Positions 42,001-54,660 of a DNA stretch of 64,000 bases are shown here, piece by piece (the first letter of the stretch is position 1; the number at the start of each line of letters is the position of its first letter). Where the stretch lies: the NCBI GenBank assembly GCA_963169105.1, contig OY720639.1, positions 87,030,593 through 87,094,592 of the forward strand, in the 5' to 3' direction. The position numbers and the translations under genes are program-made. The stretch is from Ceriagrion tenellum. Its lineage: Eukaryota > Arthropoda > Insecta > Odonata > Coenagrionidae. The notes beneath the pieces were generated by a model. That model was not told the origin of the DNA and ran no database searches. It saw only the letters and a list, made by a program, of their open reading frames with translations.

Positions 42001-42799
42001 GATATCCCGCTTATGAATCATCGGAAGACGAGGCGATAAACCCCATTCATGATGATTCGAATTAAGTAAGAGAAGAAAAAATTCAACCCAACGTTTTATA
42101 AGTCCTGTGGTGTATGCAATTGTTGTGTCAGTAATACATTGAGGATAGCCTATTCTGCAGGCGCACATACCGATAACTCCTTGGTAGTATTTTTGTTTCA
42201 CATGATTCGACGCCTGAGGCCTTTCCAAATCTACTGCCTGAATTTTGCTCATAAGAGTCAAAGACACAAACTAATAGTATGATCACCCCTTACAAAGTTT
42301 ACCGAACACACAGTACATAATTCAGACATTCCTCACATTTACTAACAGTGGTTTACATAATTATTCAACGTGATGGAATAAATAAACAACTGCGTTCAAT
42401 TAAAAGTAACTAGTCCCCATGCCAAGAAGGAATATCAGTGCATGCGCTCAAGGAGTTAGCACCATGGATTACACCATTCATAGAAGTCATGTTTAGCAAA
42501 CCATAATTCGAAGGCAAGGCGCCCAAAGACTGGAAAATAGCCATCAGCACAGCTTCTGTTAGTGTAGGTCCGGCAAAAAACACCTTGTGCTCTTACTTCA
42601 TATCATCCTAAAATCGGGTGAATCAAAAAAGCCAGTCGACATAACATTCCTTGATTTAAAGAAAGAAAAAGAAGGCATTTGACAAGGTTCCTCACAAAAA
42701 AGTCACATGTAAATTAAAATCATGTGGCGTTAATAAAATATAATTCAATTTCCAAAAATTGCATTTAACAAATGATGTGGTATGAAGTCACTCGCACGG

Positions 42800-43042
42800 G
42801 TGAATATACACCAGGGTTGAAATTCGCTATGAAAAAACCATTTGACTTGACCGGGTTTGGACCCCGGATCTCCCAATTGCCGGTCAGGTGTGTTGGCCAA
42901 CTGGCCAGACAACTGGCCATACAACTGGCCAGACAACTTGGCCAGACTGGCCAACACTCCTGACGGGCAAATGGGAGATCCGGGTTCGAATCCCGGTCAA
43001 GTCAAATGATTTTTTCATAGCAAATTTCAACCCTGGTGTAAA
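42800..43042. repeat. Head-to-head tRNA-like fold-back
   Basis: Arms of about 103 bp (42800-42902 and 42940-43042) are near-complements. Each carries a tRNA-like end: on the plus strand gggttcgaatcccggtcaag is an intact box B with paired T-arm. The centre repeats actggccagacaactggcca. Confidence 0.7.
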
Positions 43043-43197
43043 TTATTTGTATAATTAATTGGATATGGGACTTTCTCATTGATCGAAAATAAAAAGTAGT
43101 TATTGACGGTTTTTGCTCTGATATGGTTAGATTCACATCCAGAGTTTCTCAAGGAAGCGTGATTAGCCCCCATTTATTCATTATTTGTATAAATTAC

Positions 43198-43680
43198 TTA
43201 ATTTATTGAGTTTGTAGTTAACTAAGATTAGTTAGTAATTTACTGAAAAATGAGTGAATGCGCATGCTCAGAAGTTCTATCAACAGACCTAAACAACATT
43301 TATTCATGGTGCCAGGAGTGGGAGCTAGAATTAAATCTTTGTACATGCACCACAGTATACTTTTTTTGAAAATCATCACATGAACGCCATATCTTCACTG
43401 TAGTTGGAGTAAACATTTAGTTCTCAGAAAAAGTTAAATAACTTAGAATAACCAACATTTCAGATGTATCCTGGAGAACACGCAAAACATATGCGGCACA
43501 AGATTGAAGAAACTGGGATTAATCAAGTGCGTGATAGGAAGGTTCTCGGATGAAAATTAAAAGAAAGGTGCTACTTCACCCTGGTTAAGCCATACTTCAA
43601 TATGTCGTGAGCATTTGAGACCCTGGATGGAAAAGATTTAACCAAACATATGCATGAATTACAAAGAAAAGCTGTGCCCT
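43198..43680 (+). repeat. Left arm of a long inverted LINE duplication
   Basis: This LINE fragment of the 1200 family is almost identical, reverse-complemented, to 46040-46512. Identity is much higher than between any other copies of the family here, so it arose by duplication or inversion within the locus and not by independent insertion. The left arm is cut at 43678. Confidence 0.8.
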
Positions 43681-43689
43681 CAATTAGGT

Positions 43690-45170
43690 ACCCATTAAAC
43701 TACCCATTTTTGAACCCCACTCAGCGAGGCACTCTGCCCTTCCTCTGGGCACTCAGCTCAACTCCCCAACCCTTAGCAGGAGGCCACTGTAAATTTGTTG
43801 CATTTGCGGTGGTTTCATTAAAAAAATCTGTTGCTCTATACTCCAAAATTTTGTTTTAAAATGAATTTCTAAAGTTATTCTGAGTGTTATACATTTTTAA
43901 ACAAAATTCTAGCGTTAATATTAACAAATTTAATTGATATATGTGCACACAAACTATTTAGAGTTCTGCAAAAAATCTTTGTTTGTATCAACCTTATATT
44001 TTCGTTTGAAATTTGCGATGACTCAGCAAAAACAAATAATTCATTTCTAAGTTAAAAATTTTGTACAGTGCAAAAAATAATTGCCTCAAAAAACCATTGC
44101 AAATACAATAAATCAACCGAGGACTCATGCAGCAAGAAGGGCCTGATGAAGGAAGAAGGACTGATGAGGTGGAGAGTCAAGCTTACTTGCTGAGGAAAGA
44201 GTCTAGGCTGACCCTAAGCTGGGTCATAAGGACTTACTGCATACCTGGGATTATTGCTTCTGTGTCGGTCTCTTCCCTTACCTCATGACGGCTAAAGCTG
44301 ATATTAGGTCTTTTGCGTTGGTTTTTCTCCCTCGGCTTTAGCCGACATTTGTTCATTTGGGTAGAAAAATTCACATAGGCTATAGCCGTCGCTAGGCACA
44401 AAAGAGTTAAAATATCTACTACAGGAAAAATTGGTCCACTTATTTCTTTGAATTTATGCTTATCGTGTACTACGTTGCTGTAGGGTAGTCCTACTCTCAG
44501 CCACACACATGAGCAGAGCAGAATTTGCTCCGTTCGCGCAACGATGAATGTCTGTGCAACGTTTGTGCTGGGCAACATTGCAACCATTAGGGTACATTCC
44601 TTGGGTTGGTTTCCATAATATTCACTGGGTTCTTAGCAAACATTGTGGTAACGATCTGTGAACGTTTGCGTGATGCGTGGGTAGTCTCTTTTATTTTGTC
44701 ATAAGATTATTACTGAAGCTAAATTACTGAATATTTTGAAGCAGAAATCCTTGGCAATCAAGGAGAACACCACAAAATGATGCCATGAAGACTGCAATGG
44801 TTTTGAGAAGTGGTTAACACTTTGCCATAGGAATTCTATTAAGTGCAGAGAGTTGGTAAGGAATTCCCAAAGTGCATAGAGTCTGTAGGAGTCTGATGAT
44901 GAGACTTATGGGGTGAAGTTAAAGTAGAAGCCAATTTCTATGCATTTTCAACACAAAATATTGGTGCGCCATCCACTTGACGGGGTGAAGATGTAAAGTA
45001 AACTCTTTATTTCTGCACTTAAAGAGGCTGGGTTGCTAAAATTCATGTGTGAAAATATTGGTTGATATATTAAGTGTCCTCAGTGAAAAATTCATTGAAT
45101 GAAAAAGGAAATATGAGTATTATAGACCTAAAAACTGTCAAAACTGTACTGGCTTACCCTGGTTTATGGT
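43690..45170. other. Interval between the inverted arms
   Basis: No gene was recognised. A minus-strand frame at 44587-44234 (117 codons) has a hydrophobic centre but no family signature. Confidence 0.3.
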
Positions 45171-45174
45171 ATGG

Positions 45175-45430
45175 TTTTATTCAGCCAATGTGCAAAAATA
45201 TTGATCCTGAAAAAGTCAAATAATTTTGGGACAGGAGTGTTTTTCGAAGGTATGTGTTTATATGCTGAAAATAGGAAGATATTTCTTGACTATACTAGCC
45301 TATGTGCTGTGATACACTTGAATAGCTCTGTTCTTATTGAACTTATTTACAGATTTCATTTGAAAATCTCAGCCATTGCCAGAATTTGAACATGAGCTGC
45401 CTGAACTCAAGTCACGGTATCAAATTGTAT
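45175..45430 (-). repeat. SINE family 2, copy 1
   Basis: It shares atattgatcctgaaaaagt and the tRNA-like end (atctcagccattgccagaat) with the copy at 60410-60665. The box B here has decayed. Confidence 0.55.
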
Positions 45431-45589
45431 CCAAATTTTTGAAATGCCATTATCATTACTGCAGTAGTCTATCATCCAAAAATTTTGGAAACCCATGAAT
45501 TTCACTGAACATAAGTGAAAGACTAATAAAAAGCTGCAATGTATAGGGATAACTGATGACCATGAAAGGGAACCACAGTTCCTGATCAG

Positions 45590-46512
45590 TCACTTAAGTA
45601 AAGCATCGTTCCTACACATAACTCTATATACCACCCTGTGAACCACCACATGTGCGTGTGGCAGGGAGGTGTTAGAATACCAGATGTGTAAAGGATTAGG
45701 TTCTGGGAGATGAAATGATCAAGTGTATTATGGGTGTGTTTTAAGTGGAGCTCTGATTTTATAATGGTCATTTATTATGCCAAGAAAGAACAAATTTTTG
45801 TCACTCTCTTTTCGGCAATGTATCTCTCTTATTTTATTGCATCTTCAGGCCTAGAAATATAGTTAGGCATCAAAATAATATTCTCTGAGTAGCTCTGAAT
45901 CACTCCTGGTCTGAATGTCTGAGGTAAGCCATGTCCACCTTGCAGCCTCCAAGTCTCTAGTGGCTCTCAACCTTGTCCTTCTTTTAGCTGAGAAGCACAA
46001 TATGTTTGCTTGTAGCAGTTTTTAATGAGGGGCACAGCTTTTCTTTGTAATTCATGCATATGTTTGGTTAAATCTTTTCCATCCAGGGTCTCAAATGCTC
46101 ACGACATATTGAAGTATGGCTTAACCAGGGTGAAGTAGCACCTTTCTTTTAATTTTCATCCGAGAACCTTCCTATCACGCACTTGATTAATCCCAGTTTC
46201 TTCAATCTTGTGCCGCATATGTTTTGCGTGTTCTCCAGGGTACATATGAAATATTGGTTATTCTAAGTTATTTAACTTTTTCTGAGAACTAAATGTTTAC
46301 TCCATCTACAGTGTAGATATGGCGTTCATGTGATGATTTTCAAAAAAAGTATGCTGTGGTGCATGTACAAAGATTAAGTTCTAGCTCCCACTCCTGGCAC
46401 CATGAATAAATGTTGTTTAGGTCTGTTGATAGAACTTCTGAGCATGCGTATTCACTCATTTTTCAGTAAATTACTAACTAATCTTAGTTAACTACTAACT
46501 CAATAAATTAAG
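45590..46512 (-). mobile_element. 5'-truncated LINE (copy F), right arm of the inversion
   Basis: It reads leftward from 46512, with the reverse-transcriptase tail and then the 3' region to about 45600. The part 46040-46512 forms the inverted pair with 43198-43680. Confidence 0.75.
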
Positions 46513-46514
46513 CC

Positions 46515-47040
46515 ACCAAATTTTGCCACACTTATACTCTGTACAATGGAATGGGTTGAATAGATATCACTGGTGATTTTATTCAAAATATACCACTATC
46601 CACACCTGTCCTCCATTTCAATTTACTCCACTTGAGTATTTATAATGGATATGCAAATTTGAAATGTATAAACATTGGTATATCACAATAATATAGGAAT
46701 AGGTACCAATACTTGTATCAATTTCGATGAAAACATCAATAATAGCCAATACCAAATTTCTTACAATCAAAATTTATAGTATTTGAGACATTTTTTGTAA
46801 TTTCATCATTTGAAAGCCTAAAAACTATTGGAAAATGCATTGATGTTGTTCAAAAATATAGAGATGTTGCCATGCCTTACTGATAATTCATTCTAAAACA
46901 TGAATATCTCAGTAAATATTTTTAAATATATTATTATTATATTTAATTATTACCTCTTATCTTGTCTTACCTGTAGAGTGAAATTTTGAAGGATGACTAT
47001 CTTTTTAATAATTTAAAAAAATTGTGATATTGTGCAACCC
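46515..47040. other. Unassigned AT-rich interval
   Basis: No gene or repeat was recognised. Confidence 0.3.
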
Positions 47041-47099
47041 GCGATTGCAATTGCATGGCCTGTATCACCTATGTATATTTTTCCACTTTGTCATGGAAT

Positions 47100-47375
47100 T
47101 TGGTTTACTCCCAGAGTCCCAATTGAAACCCTGTTAAAAGAACACAGCAGATGCATTATGTTGTATCATCCTGAAAAATTCGCCGTGTCAGAGCATAGCC
47201 TAATGGAGGATCATCTCATCTCCTTTGGTGAAGCGAAAGTCATATGCAAGGCCGATGGTTATTGAAAAAGGCTTATCAAGGCAGCCATAGAAATACATCT
47301 TCAGCCCAACAACTTAAATCAGGACTCGGGGTACTCGATAAATCAAGGGTGAAAACCTGTTGGAGAGAAGCAAAA
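47100..47375 (+). mobile_element. Penelope-like element, end of GIY-YIG domain
   Basis: It reads IETLLKEHSRCIMLYHPEKF, AVSEHSLMEDHLISFGEAKV and, past a stop, IKAAIEIHLQPNNLNQDSGY. The YIG-containing start is degraded. It is collinear with the better copy at 50110-50406. Confidence 0.78.
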
Positions 47376-47399
47376 AAAAAAGGTGTTGTTTTTGGTGGA

Positions 47400-49855
47400 C
47401 TAATTTTATATTAGTTTCGTACCTCTTTTGTCTTTTGTTCGCTTCTTTTTTGTTGTCGAGTCTGAACTCGCACTTTAACAGTCGTCAGTCAAATAAATGT
47501 AACTCTAGCGAAGTTGGCTGGTGGTTCCTATTTTGTTAAGTCCCTAGCCCATGTCCTCTCCTTGTTTTAAACTGTCAGTAAAACCATCACTTTAAAAAAT
47601 AATAATGGAAAGAAGTAACAGCAAAGGCCAGTCAGACGTAACCATCCAAGACCCTATATAATACGAGTAAGTAAGCACAGGGGGCCCAGGCATCATTACT
47701 CTGATGACAATGGAAGTGTTATCCATCAAAACATTGACAGCAGCCAAAAATTTAACCTGGTGAGAATCCCGAGAGAATTTAACTCAGATCAGCATCATTT
47801 GGAGGTACAGAGTTCATTAGGCCAACTCCAGAACTCAAGAACCCTTACCAGCTGCTATTTGTCATTGAGCAAGCCTGCCCAAAAAAAAATATTTGGCCTG
47901 TAACTGCTCTGAAAAACTAACAATGACCTGGAAGTGGTCTGTTACTGGACTAAACTAGTCTGGATTTTAACACTAGGAGTATCAACCTTGGGCCGACGGA
48001 GGCCCAAGAACTACAATTTTGGAAATTATTATTTCAATTGTTTTTTGCAGTAATTGATACTTCACCAATTCTAAGATAACCATATTTGAAGTTTAACATC
48101 TAAAGCAAAGGTATACCTTTATTTAAATTATAGGACTGCTCTTCTGGTACCCGACTCTGTACTCTATGTAGTGTTACTTTTATCACTGTTATGACAGGGT
48201 AGGTCCATGTCCAGACAAATTAAGCTCACTCTGCACGCCAGTGAAATACATATTGCATAATTGTTCTCGAGGAATGGAGGACTCGATTTTCAGTTTTCTC
48301 AATGTGTTTCCTCAGTTCACATCATTGTTTTCTTCAAGAATGAATTTTGGAATATAATTTTTGACCGTATGTGGCTTACTTACTTATTCTAACATAGAAA
48401 ATTGAATATTTTTAAGTGAATAGGGAAGTTAACATGATCAGTCTTACTTGATTTTATTTTCAAAAATATTAGTTTGTTTTATCCAAATATTGTCCTTGAA
48501 AAAAATGTTTCATGTTTAATTCCATGTGAAATTAAGTGTTTCATTTCTGGGAATAAAATATATTCAGTTTTTTGTCTAAATTATTATTCTTATTCTATAT
48601 TCATTCATTTCTTACTATGGTAGTGAATATTGTGACTATAAATCAAGTTTAAAAGTCTGGGTCCTCGGGAAGTACCCAGGTCCGTACTTGGCGCAAAGTC
48701 TATGAGGTCTATACTCAGATGGTTAAAGATGGCTTAAGCTGTTTCAAATCCAGATCAGTTACAGACCACTTCATGATTAGATATTACATAGTCTTTTAAG
48801 CATTTGCATACCAGTTTAAGGGCAGTTACAGACCATTTCCAGAACTGTTACAAACTTTATTTTTATCCGGGCAGTTCTCCCCTGTAGAGCCAATGGAGGA
48901 CCTCCAATTCCTCTTCATCCAACTCTGCCATGTACTCATCTGGTGCACCTTTAAGGCCCTCAGAGGCCACCATGGAGGCAGCATGAGGTCTACTTCTGCT
49001 TGAAAATGCACTTTAACCCTTCTGTGTGGTCGCCTGTGTCACATACGAGATTCATGTCGCTGGGTGTTGGATGCTGTAAAGCAATTTCATACCATTATCT
49101 CCAGATTCTTTACTTCTCCCAGGTTTCTAACCTTACACTTTTACCTCACTGCAGCTGCCCAGTCACAACATGGGTCAGCCACATTTTCAACACAAAAAAG
49201 GAACTTGCAATTCAATTCAATAATGCCAGATATTTACTTTCTGTTAATTGTACATATACAATTGTTAATACACTTGTTGGCATGCATACTTTTGGCTATT
49301 CATCTACTAATTTTAAAGTATATAATATCTCCCACCTTGTTCATACAATAAAAGTTGGCTCACTTACAAATGCCAAAGCTCCAGTGCCCTCAAATGGTGA
49401 ATCCGGCTATCTGAGGTAGTCCACTTTAGTGGTGGTCCCCGTTGGATGACCTTACCTGGATCTCCCCAGTTTACTCCTCTCCTGAGATCCTCCAATTGCA
49501 ACTGCCCACTCCATATACATCCGACTTCTCCCGCAGTTAGTATAGAAGGAAAGACTGTATCCACTGTACTTCCTCCACAGTTATTATAAAAGTCGCCCGC
49601 CACGCTACAACCCCCATTGTTTGATTAGTACCCGAGCGTATGCTGCATCATTTGAGTTATTATTACTATGCCTTCCACTTCCCATAAATTTCTCATTGTA
49701 ATTATTCAATGCCTTCCTATCCTCTCAATTCCACTGATGATCTGGGCAACAATAATAAAATGCCTTCCAGCCATCCCACAGGGCTACCACATGACAAATT
49801 TAGATCACCTGCTACCAACCTGAAACATATGATTTAGGATTTTCCCTGTGTATTA
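47400..49855. other. Unassigned interval
   Basis: No convincing exon was found. Overlapping frames at 49000-49419 are open on both strands but lack any recognisable family; I treat them as chance. Confidence 0.3.
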
Positions 49856-49857
49856 TA

Positions 49858-50580
49858 TTTAAATATCTTTCTTGGGCTTCGCACCGGGTAATGTTTTCAA
49901 AATCCGCCGACATTTCAGAAAACTACTTGTTTTCCACTTTCAAGGCACGTGTTATTTCCGCCATGACTGCTATAACACTAATTTAAACTGGCTGTTGATG
50001 CTCCAACAATGAAGGTTGCGATCCCAATGATTGGCTGACATGTTCTGCTGGCCGTTGAATCATTTTCTCATCTTTTTAATATGTTTGATCACAGGCCACC
50101 AGGTATTACTCAGTGTCCAGTGTCTCTATTAAAATTATGCGGATGCAATCGTATCTCAATGGCCTTTTTGATAATGTGGTCCCAGTAACGGTGTGCACGG
50201 CAAAGGATTTTTGCATCAGTCCATTTAATGGCATGGTCTTCGTTGATGCTGTGTTTTGCCATTGCCACCTTCTCTGGTTGCGCCAATCTAAAGTGCCTAC
50301 GATGTTCTTTAAGCCTGGTTTCAATTGTTCGACCAGTCTCCCCCACATATATTTTGCCACATTCACATAGAATCTGATATACCCCTGGTGTCTTCAAACC
50401 CTTCAAACCCCTTCAAACCCTTCAAACCCTTCAAACCCCCAGTGTGGTGGTGGTGTCTGGTGTTATAGTGGTCACAGCGGAAATAACACGTGCCTTGAAA
50501 ATGGAAAACAAGTAGTTTTCCGAAACGTAGGCAGATTTTGATAACATTACCTGGTGCAAAGCCCGAGAAAGATATTTAAA
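49858..50580 (-). mobile_element. Penelope-like element with flanking inverted repeats
   Basis: Arms of about 120 bp (ggcacgtgttatttccgc at 49945 and its mirror at 50485) flank the endonuclease frame. Only the end of the element is kept, but both terminal repeats are present. A run of five cttcaaaccc units is at 50391-50438. Confidence 0.8.
50110..50406 (-). pseudogene. GIY-YIG endonuclease of a Penelope-like element
   Basis: This is the best-preserved copy: 98 codons with GVYQILCECGKIYVGETGRT, RLKEHRRHF, HSINEDHAIKWTDAKIL and KAIEIRLHPHNFNRDTGH. The GIY (here GVY), YVG and Arg positions of the nuclease are intact. Such domains nick target DNA for target-primed reverse transcription. The reverse-transcriptase part is missing, so it cannot move by itself. 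Confidence 0.85.
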
Positions 50581-50861
50581 CTGAAGTGTATGGCTGGACA
50601 TGTTCCAACACCCAGGATTGTATATTTGTTATTTAATAAGCACTAGTAAAATCTTAGCTGTATTTTTTCATGTGTACTAACTTTATGTATTGTATTAAAC
50701 ATATGATATATATTTTACTATACTTTTTACGGATATATAATTCTTTTGTCATGTTCACTGTCCTCCTGGTTATCTATGTCATCTGAATCAGGAATATTGT
50801 CAATAATTTATGTTTCTCCCCCCAGAACTTCTAAAAATTGCCACATTTTATTTTCTCTTTT

Positions 50862-52152
50862 CCCACATAGCACAAAATATCTACTAGATATCTACAGCAT
50901 GTCTTCAATGTCTTGGATATTTTAAATATCTACTAGATGTCTAGAATATGTCTATTTTGAGCGACGACTCTTATTATATGTCTAGTGCAATTAGCCAAAA
51001 AACACCCGAATCTAAAAAAATGTAACTGCTATGCTTTTTGGTGGATGGATAGATGAAGTCATTGTACACATGTGCACCAAAAAAGCAAGGGAAATTCTTC
51101 TGGCAAATGTTTATAAAAGCGATTTAAAGTTAAGAAAAGTCGTTTTTTAAATGATACAATGAAAAATACAAAGTTAAGGCAATAACTTTTCCAACAAAAG
51201 TTGTAGAAGATAAAAAATTCTACGAATTGGTAGTAACCCGATCAAAATCCAACTATTAGTTAACCCAGAAGGTCGATTTAAACAAGGAAATCGCTCATTT
51301 TTCATTATTTAATTATTCAGCAGGTTTAAACCTCAGCATCTTGAAACAATAAAAAATAATAGACCTACGCAATAGCTATGAGATCCCAAAATTCTGAGAA
51401 TATCATCCTTAATTCTGGGTAATGCATTTTGTTTTATGATTAGAAACTGTACATCATTGCCCAAAATATTTCTTGCATGTGAAATTTATGTAGATAAGAA
51501 AGGTTATAGCAAACTCTTATGCATCAGAATAGTAATTTCAAATGTTTAATTGAGGTTTTATTTTCATTCAAGCTAAAATTTCACAATTTCTTGCCATTTA
51601 CTTTTTAAATGATGGTATTTACTTTTTTTCCAGATGTTGTCAGAAAGCACAACCCAGAAGCAACTGATAATGAAATATCATCCATTATAAAAATTTGGTT
51701 GAGAAATGCCAAGTCAAGACTGAGGCTGAAAGTTGAAAAATAAAATTTTGTTAAACTGAAACATATCATAACTAAAGCCCTGGTTACACGATACATTAAC
51801 CCGTACGAGTTAATGTACGAATGCATGAACGCGTGAACAGGGAAATAGAACCTGTTCTATTCGGTTCATGCATTCGTTCATGAACTTGTACATGAACACG
51901 TATGGGTTAATGTATCGTGTAGCCAGGCCTTAAGTCATTTATCCTGAATTTTCCCAGTGGGTCCAATTTGAATATGAATGTTTAGAAAATATCTTCTCAA
52001 GATATCTTGTAGATATAGGAAAAGCGGACATTCAGATATCTACAATATGTCTAGAAGATGTCTACAAGTTATTACAAGTTGTTTTCTAGATATTAGCAAA
52101 AGACGTAATCGATATTTTATAGATATTTTGTAGATATTTTGTGCTATGTGGG
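50862..52152. mobile_element. 1.3-kb inverted-repeat transposon, non-autonomous
   Basis: The ends CCCACATAGCACAAAATATC and their mirror continue into arrays of tatctac(t/a)agat-like words at both sides (50878-50960 and 52000-52140). No transposase is present. It carries a nested MITE (51773-51932). Confidence 0.75.
51773..51932. mobile_element. 160-bp near-palindromic MITE
   Basis: The left end TAAAGCCCTGGTTACACGAT and the right end complement TAAGGCCTGGCTACACGATA continue through acattaacccgtacg for about 65 bp per arm. It is GC-richer than its host element. Confidence 0.8.
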
Positions 52153-52159
52153 TTGTATG

Positions 52160-53685
52160 CCATAATTCAAACTAAAATTTACATGTTTTATTACCCAGCA
52201 ATGAAATAATAAAAATGTGACAATAGTAAATTGTGGAATATAAAAATAAAGTTGGATTTTACACGGAATTACAAAATCTATATCTGATGAATAATTTGAT
52301 GATCATTTTTGCCCAGTAAAGCTTACCTCCACTGCAGGGACAGGCACAAAGTCACATGCATCACATTACTTAGATGGACACTGGTAGGCTTGAAACTAAA
52401 AACCTGCTGTAAGGTTCAACTTTGTGTTCACATTTCACTCCTGAATAGGTTGGCAATTAGAAAACCTAAAGCCCCGGTGCATACTTTGTTTCCATGCTGA
52501 AAAAAATTATGGAGTACAAGTTATGAAGGTTCCTTCATATAGCGGGAATGAAACATAACACAAGGCGACGTATTTATTGCATCTAGACTCTAAGAGGAGA
52601 CCACGAGGTTGCGGATGAATGGGGGACAAGTTAATCACACCATTATGGTCAGTGAGTGCCGGACACCTAGATCTGCAACATGAGTCTTTTTTACAACAGG
52701 AAAGAATTAAATCAACCTAATATTACGTGCAATGAACTAAAAATGACTTCAAACTCACCTACTAGGGATATGAATTTCATAATATGAACGAAATAAAAAA
52801 TATAGCATTTTAGAATCCTTCTGGGTGTTAAACACCCATGCGTACTCAAGGGTTAAGATGAAAGTGGAGATGGTTGAAAGGAACAGTCACAGTAAATGAT
52901 GTGAGTACCTGATTAGACAGTTAAAATCAATTGAAAACTTGAATAATGGACATTATCACTGGCTGATTAGAAACCAATTACTAGTTATTCTGAGAGTAAC
53001 AACTATGCATATGTAGGGGATGAGGTGGTACTGTAAAACATTGTTGTATAATGAAACAGCTGAAATTGTGACCAGAGTCATCTGAATTCCATTTTCAACA
53101 CTAGTCCCTCATCAAGTGGAATCAACACATACACTTCCACTGAGGGAATTGTGATATCTGCCATTTTCAGTATTGTCTCCCCACTTACTCCTATAGAGAT
53201 GAGGGCCAAAATCTATATATTCAGAGGTTTATGTGATGTATAAAGTATTTTGGATGTTCATACATATTTGAGATATTGCCTGGAAGTTGTTGGAACATTA
53301 TATTAATAATTCAAAGCATGATCACAATGGAAATGATGGAAATAAAGGATATAACGATGGAATGATATGCAGATTATAGGGATATGATGAATTACAAAGG
53401 CATATTTCTCTTGATAGAAAAGGCAATAGATTCGCTATTAAATTCAAGTATCAAACATATACTATCAACATACACACACATTCCCTGATGTCATGAGCAG
53501 AAATGACTATATTGTTTGCGACATTTCACTGGATAATCATGTGAAAACTATGCAATCGGACGTTTACCCAGATGATTGTGAAGGAGGGAGAAAATATATA
53601 CTCAACTGAAAAACCATCTAGATAAGTATCATATGCATGCTACCCAACTATAGTTAATATCATTGCGTCATTCCACCTCAATTCA
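52160..53685. other. Unassigned AT-rich interval
   Basis: No gene was recognised. A text reading acccatgcgtactcaagggttaa at 52838 resembles the TTAA-side end of a piggyBac-type MITE, but I find no partner end. Confidence 0.3.
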
Positions 53686-53689
53686 ATGA

Positions 53690-54660
53690 ATGATTGTCTC
53701 TTAGGATCTCAGATTTTGCTCAAACTTGGTAACGTTTTAACCTGTGTATGGGCACCATTGCATGCTTTAAATTTAATAAAAGAAAATAACCTAAACATAA
53801 TCTAATCCCTCGGTAGGGTCTTCACTTTAAGTATTCATAAAATGTGTAATAGCAGCTATTTAGCAATAGAAATTACAAATTTAAACAAATGCTTAATCAA
53901 TATATTGTATTTATACTTCAATGAGCTGGAGCTATCTGTGTACACCTATGCATGTATTACTTGTATGCTTATCATTAAAATGCTTCATTTGACCTCATGC
54001 AAAGTAATCTGTTTTGGGAAAATTGTTTTGGGAAAAAATTTTTGGCATCAATTATGCATATGTATTCGAATTTTTTTCACATTTTTGCAAAAAATGAGTG
54101 CACTAAAACATGCTTTTACTTACATCTTGGCTTCTATTCATTGTAGATGAATGATATATATACTTCATTTTAAAGCTTTTTCTTTTTCAAAGATAGTGAC
54201 AACATTTAACATTGATAATATCAAATTTCCTATTTTTGTTTAACTTTAATGTTTTACAAAATTGTTAATTAACTCATTTCAAGTATTCCAACTCAGAATC
54301 AGTCAAAAAAAAATTTTTGTCAATCTCTTTGCAAATAACTAACGTTTTCTGAAATAACATTTCATGACAATTCATAAACATGCCTGAAAATATTTTTTAT
54401 ACATTTGCATTTTTATCACGCCCACCTCCATGGGCTCAGCGCTATCCAAGCAGACATAAAATACGTTCATAGGCATGCAGGGATAGCTCCAAATCATTAA
54501 AATAAGTATGACAAAAAATATAATGGACAACTGTTTTTTAAATTTGTTATTTTTATTGCTAAATAGCTCCTTTTACTTATTAAATGCATATTTAAAGTGA
54601 GAGCACCACTGAGGGATATGATTATGTTTAGATTATTTTCCTTAATAAATTTAAGTCACA
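53690..54660. repeat. Interval bounded by diverged inverted repeats
   Basis: The segment 53766-53842 (aacctaaacataatctaatc) is mirrored at 54579-54656, and weaker symmetry extends outward. Within and beyond it, a block with cctccatgggctcagc occurs twice in tandem (about 54428 and 54789). It is probably an old DNA element. Confidence 0.45.

Noticed and set aside
42965..43010. Possible tRNA gene (intact box B and T-arm)
   Set aside because: The acceptor stem and box A do not form a tRNA; the segment is one arm of a fold-back repeat.
49000..49603. Overlapping frames of 95-139 codons on both strands
   Set aside because: Low-complexity hydrophobic translations, no motif, no promoter or splice context; typical chance frames in AT-rich DNA.
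50391..50438. Tandem cttcaaaccc units as a CRISPR array or telomere-like repeat
   Set aside because: There are no spacers, the unit is not the arthropod telomere repeat TTAGG, and it adjoins a Penelope endonuclease frame.
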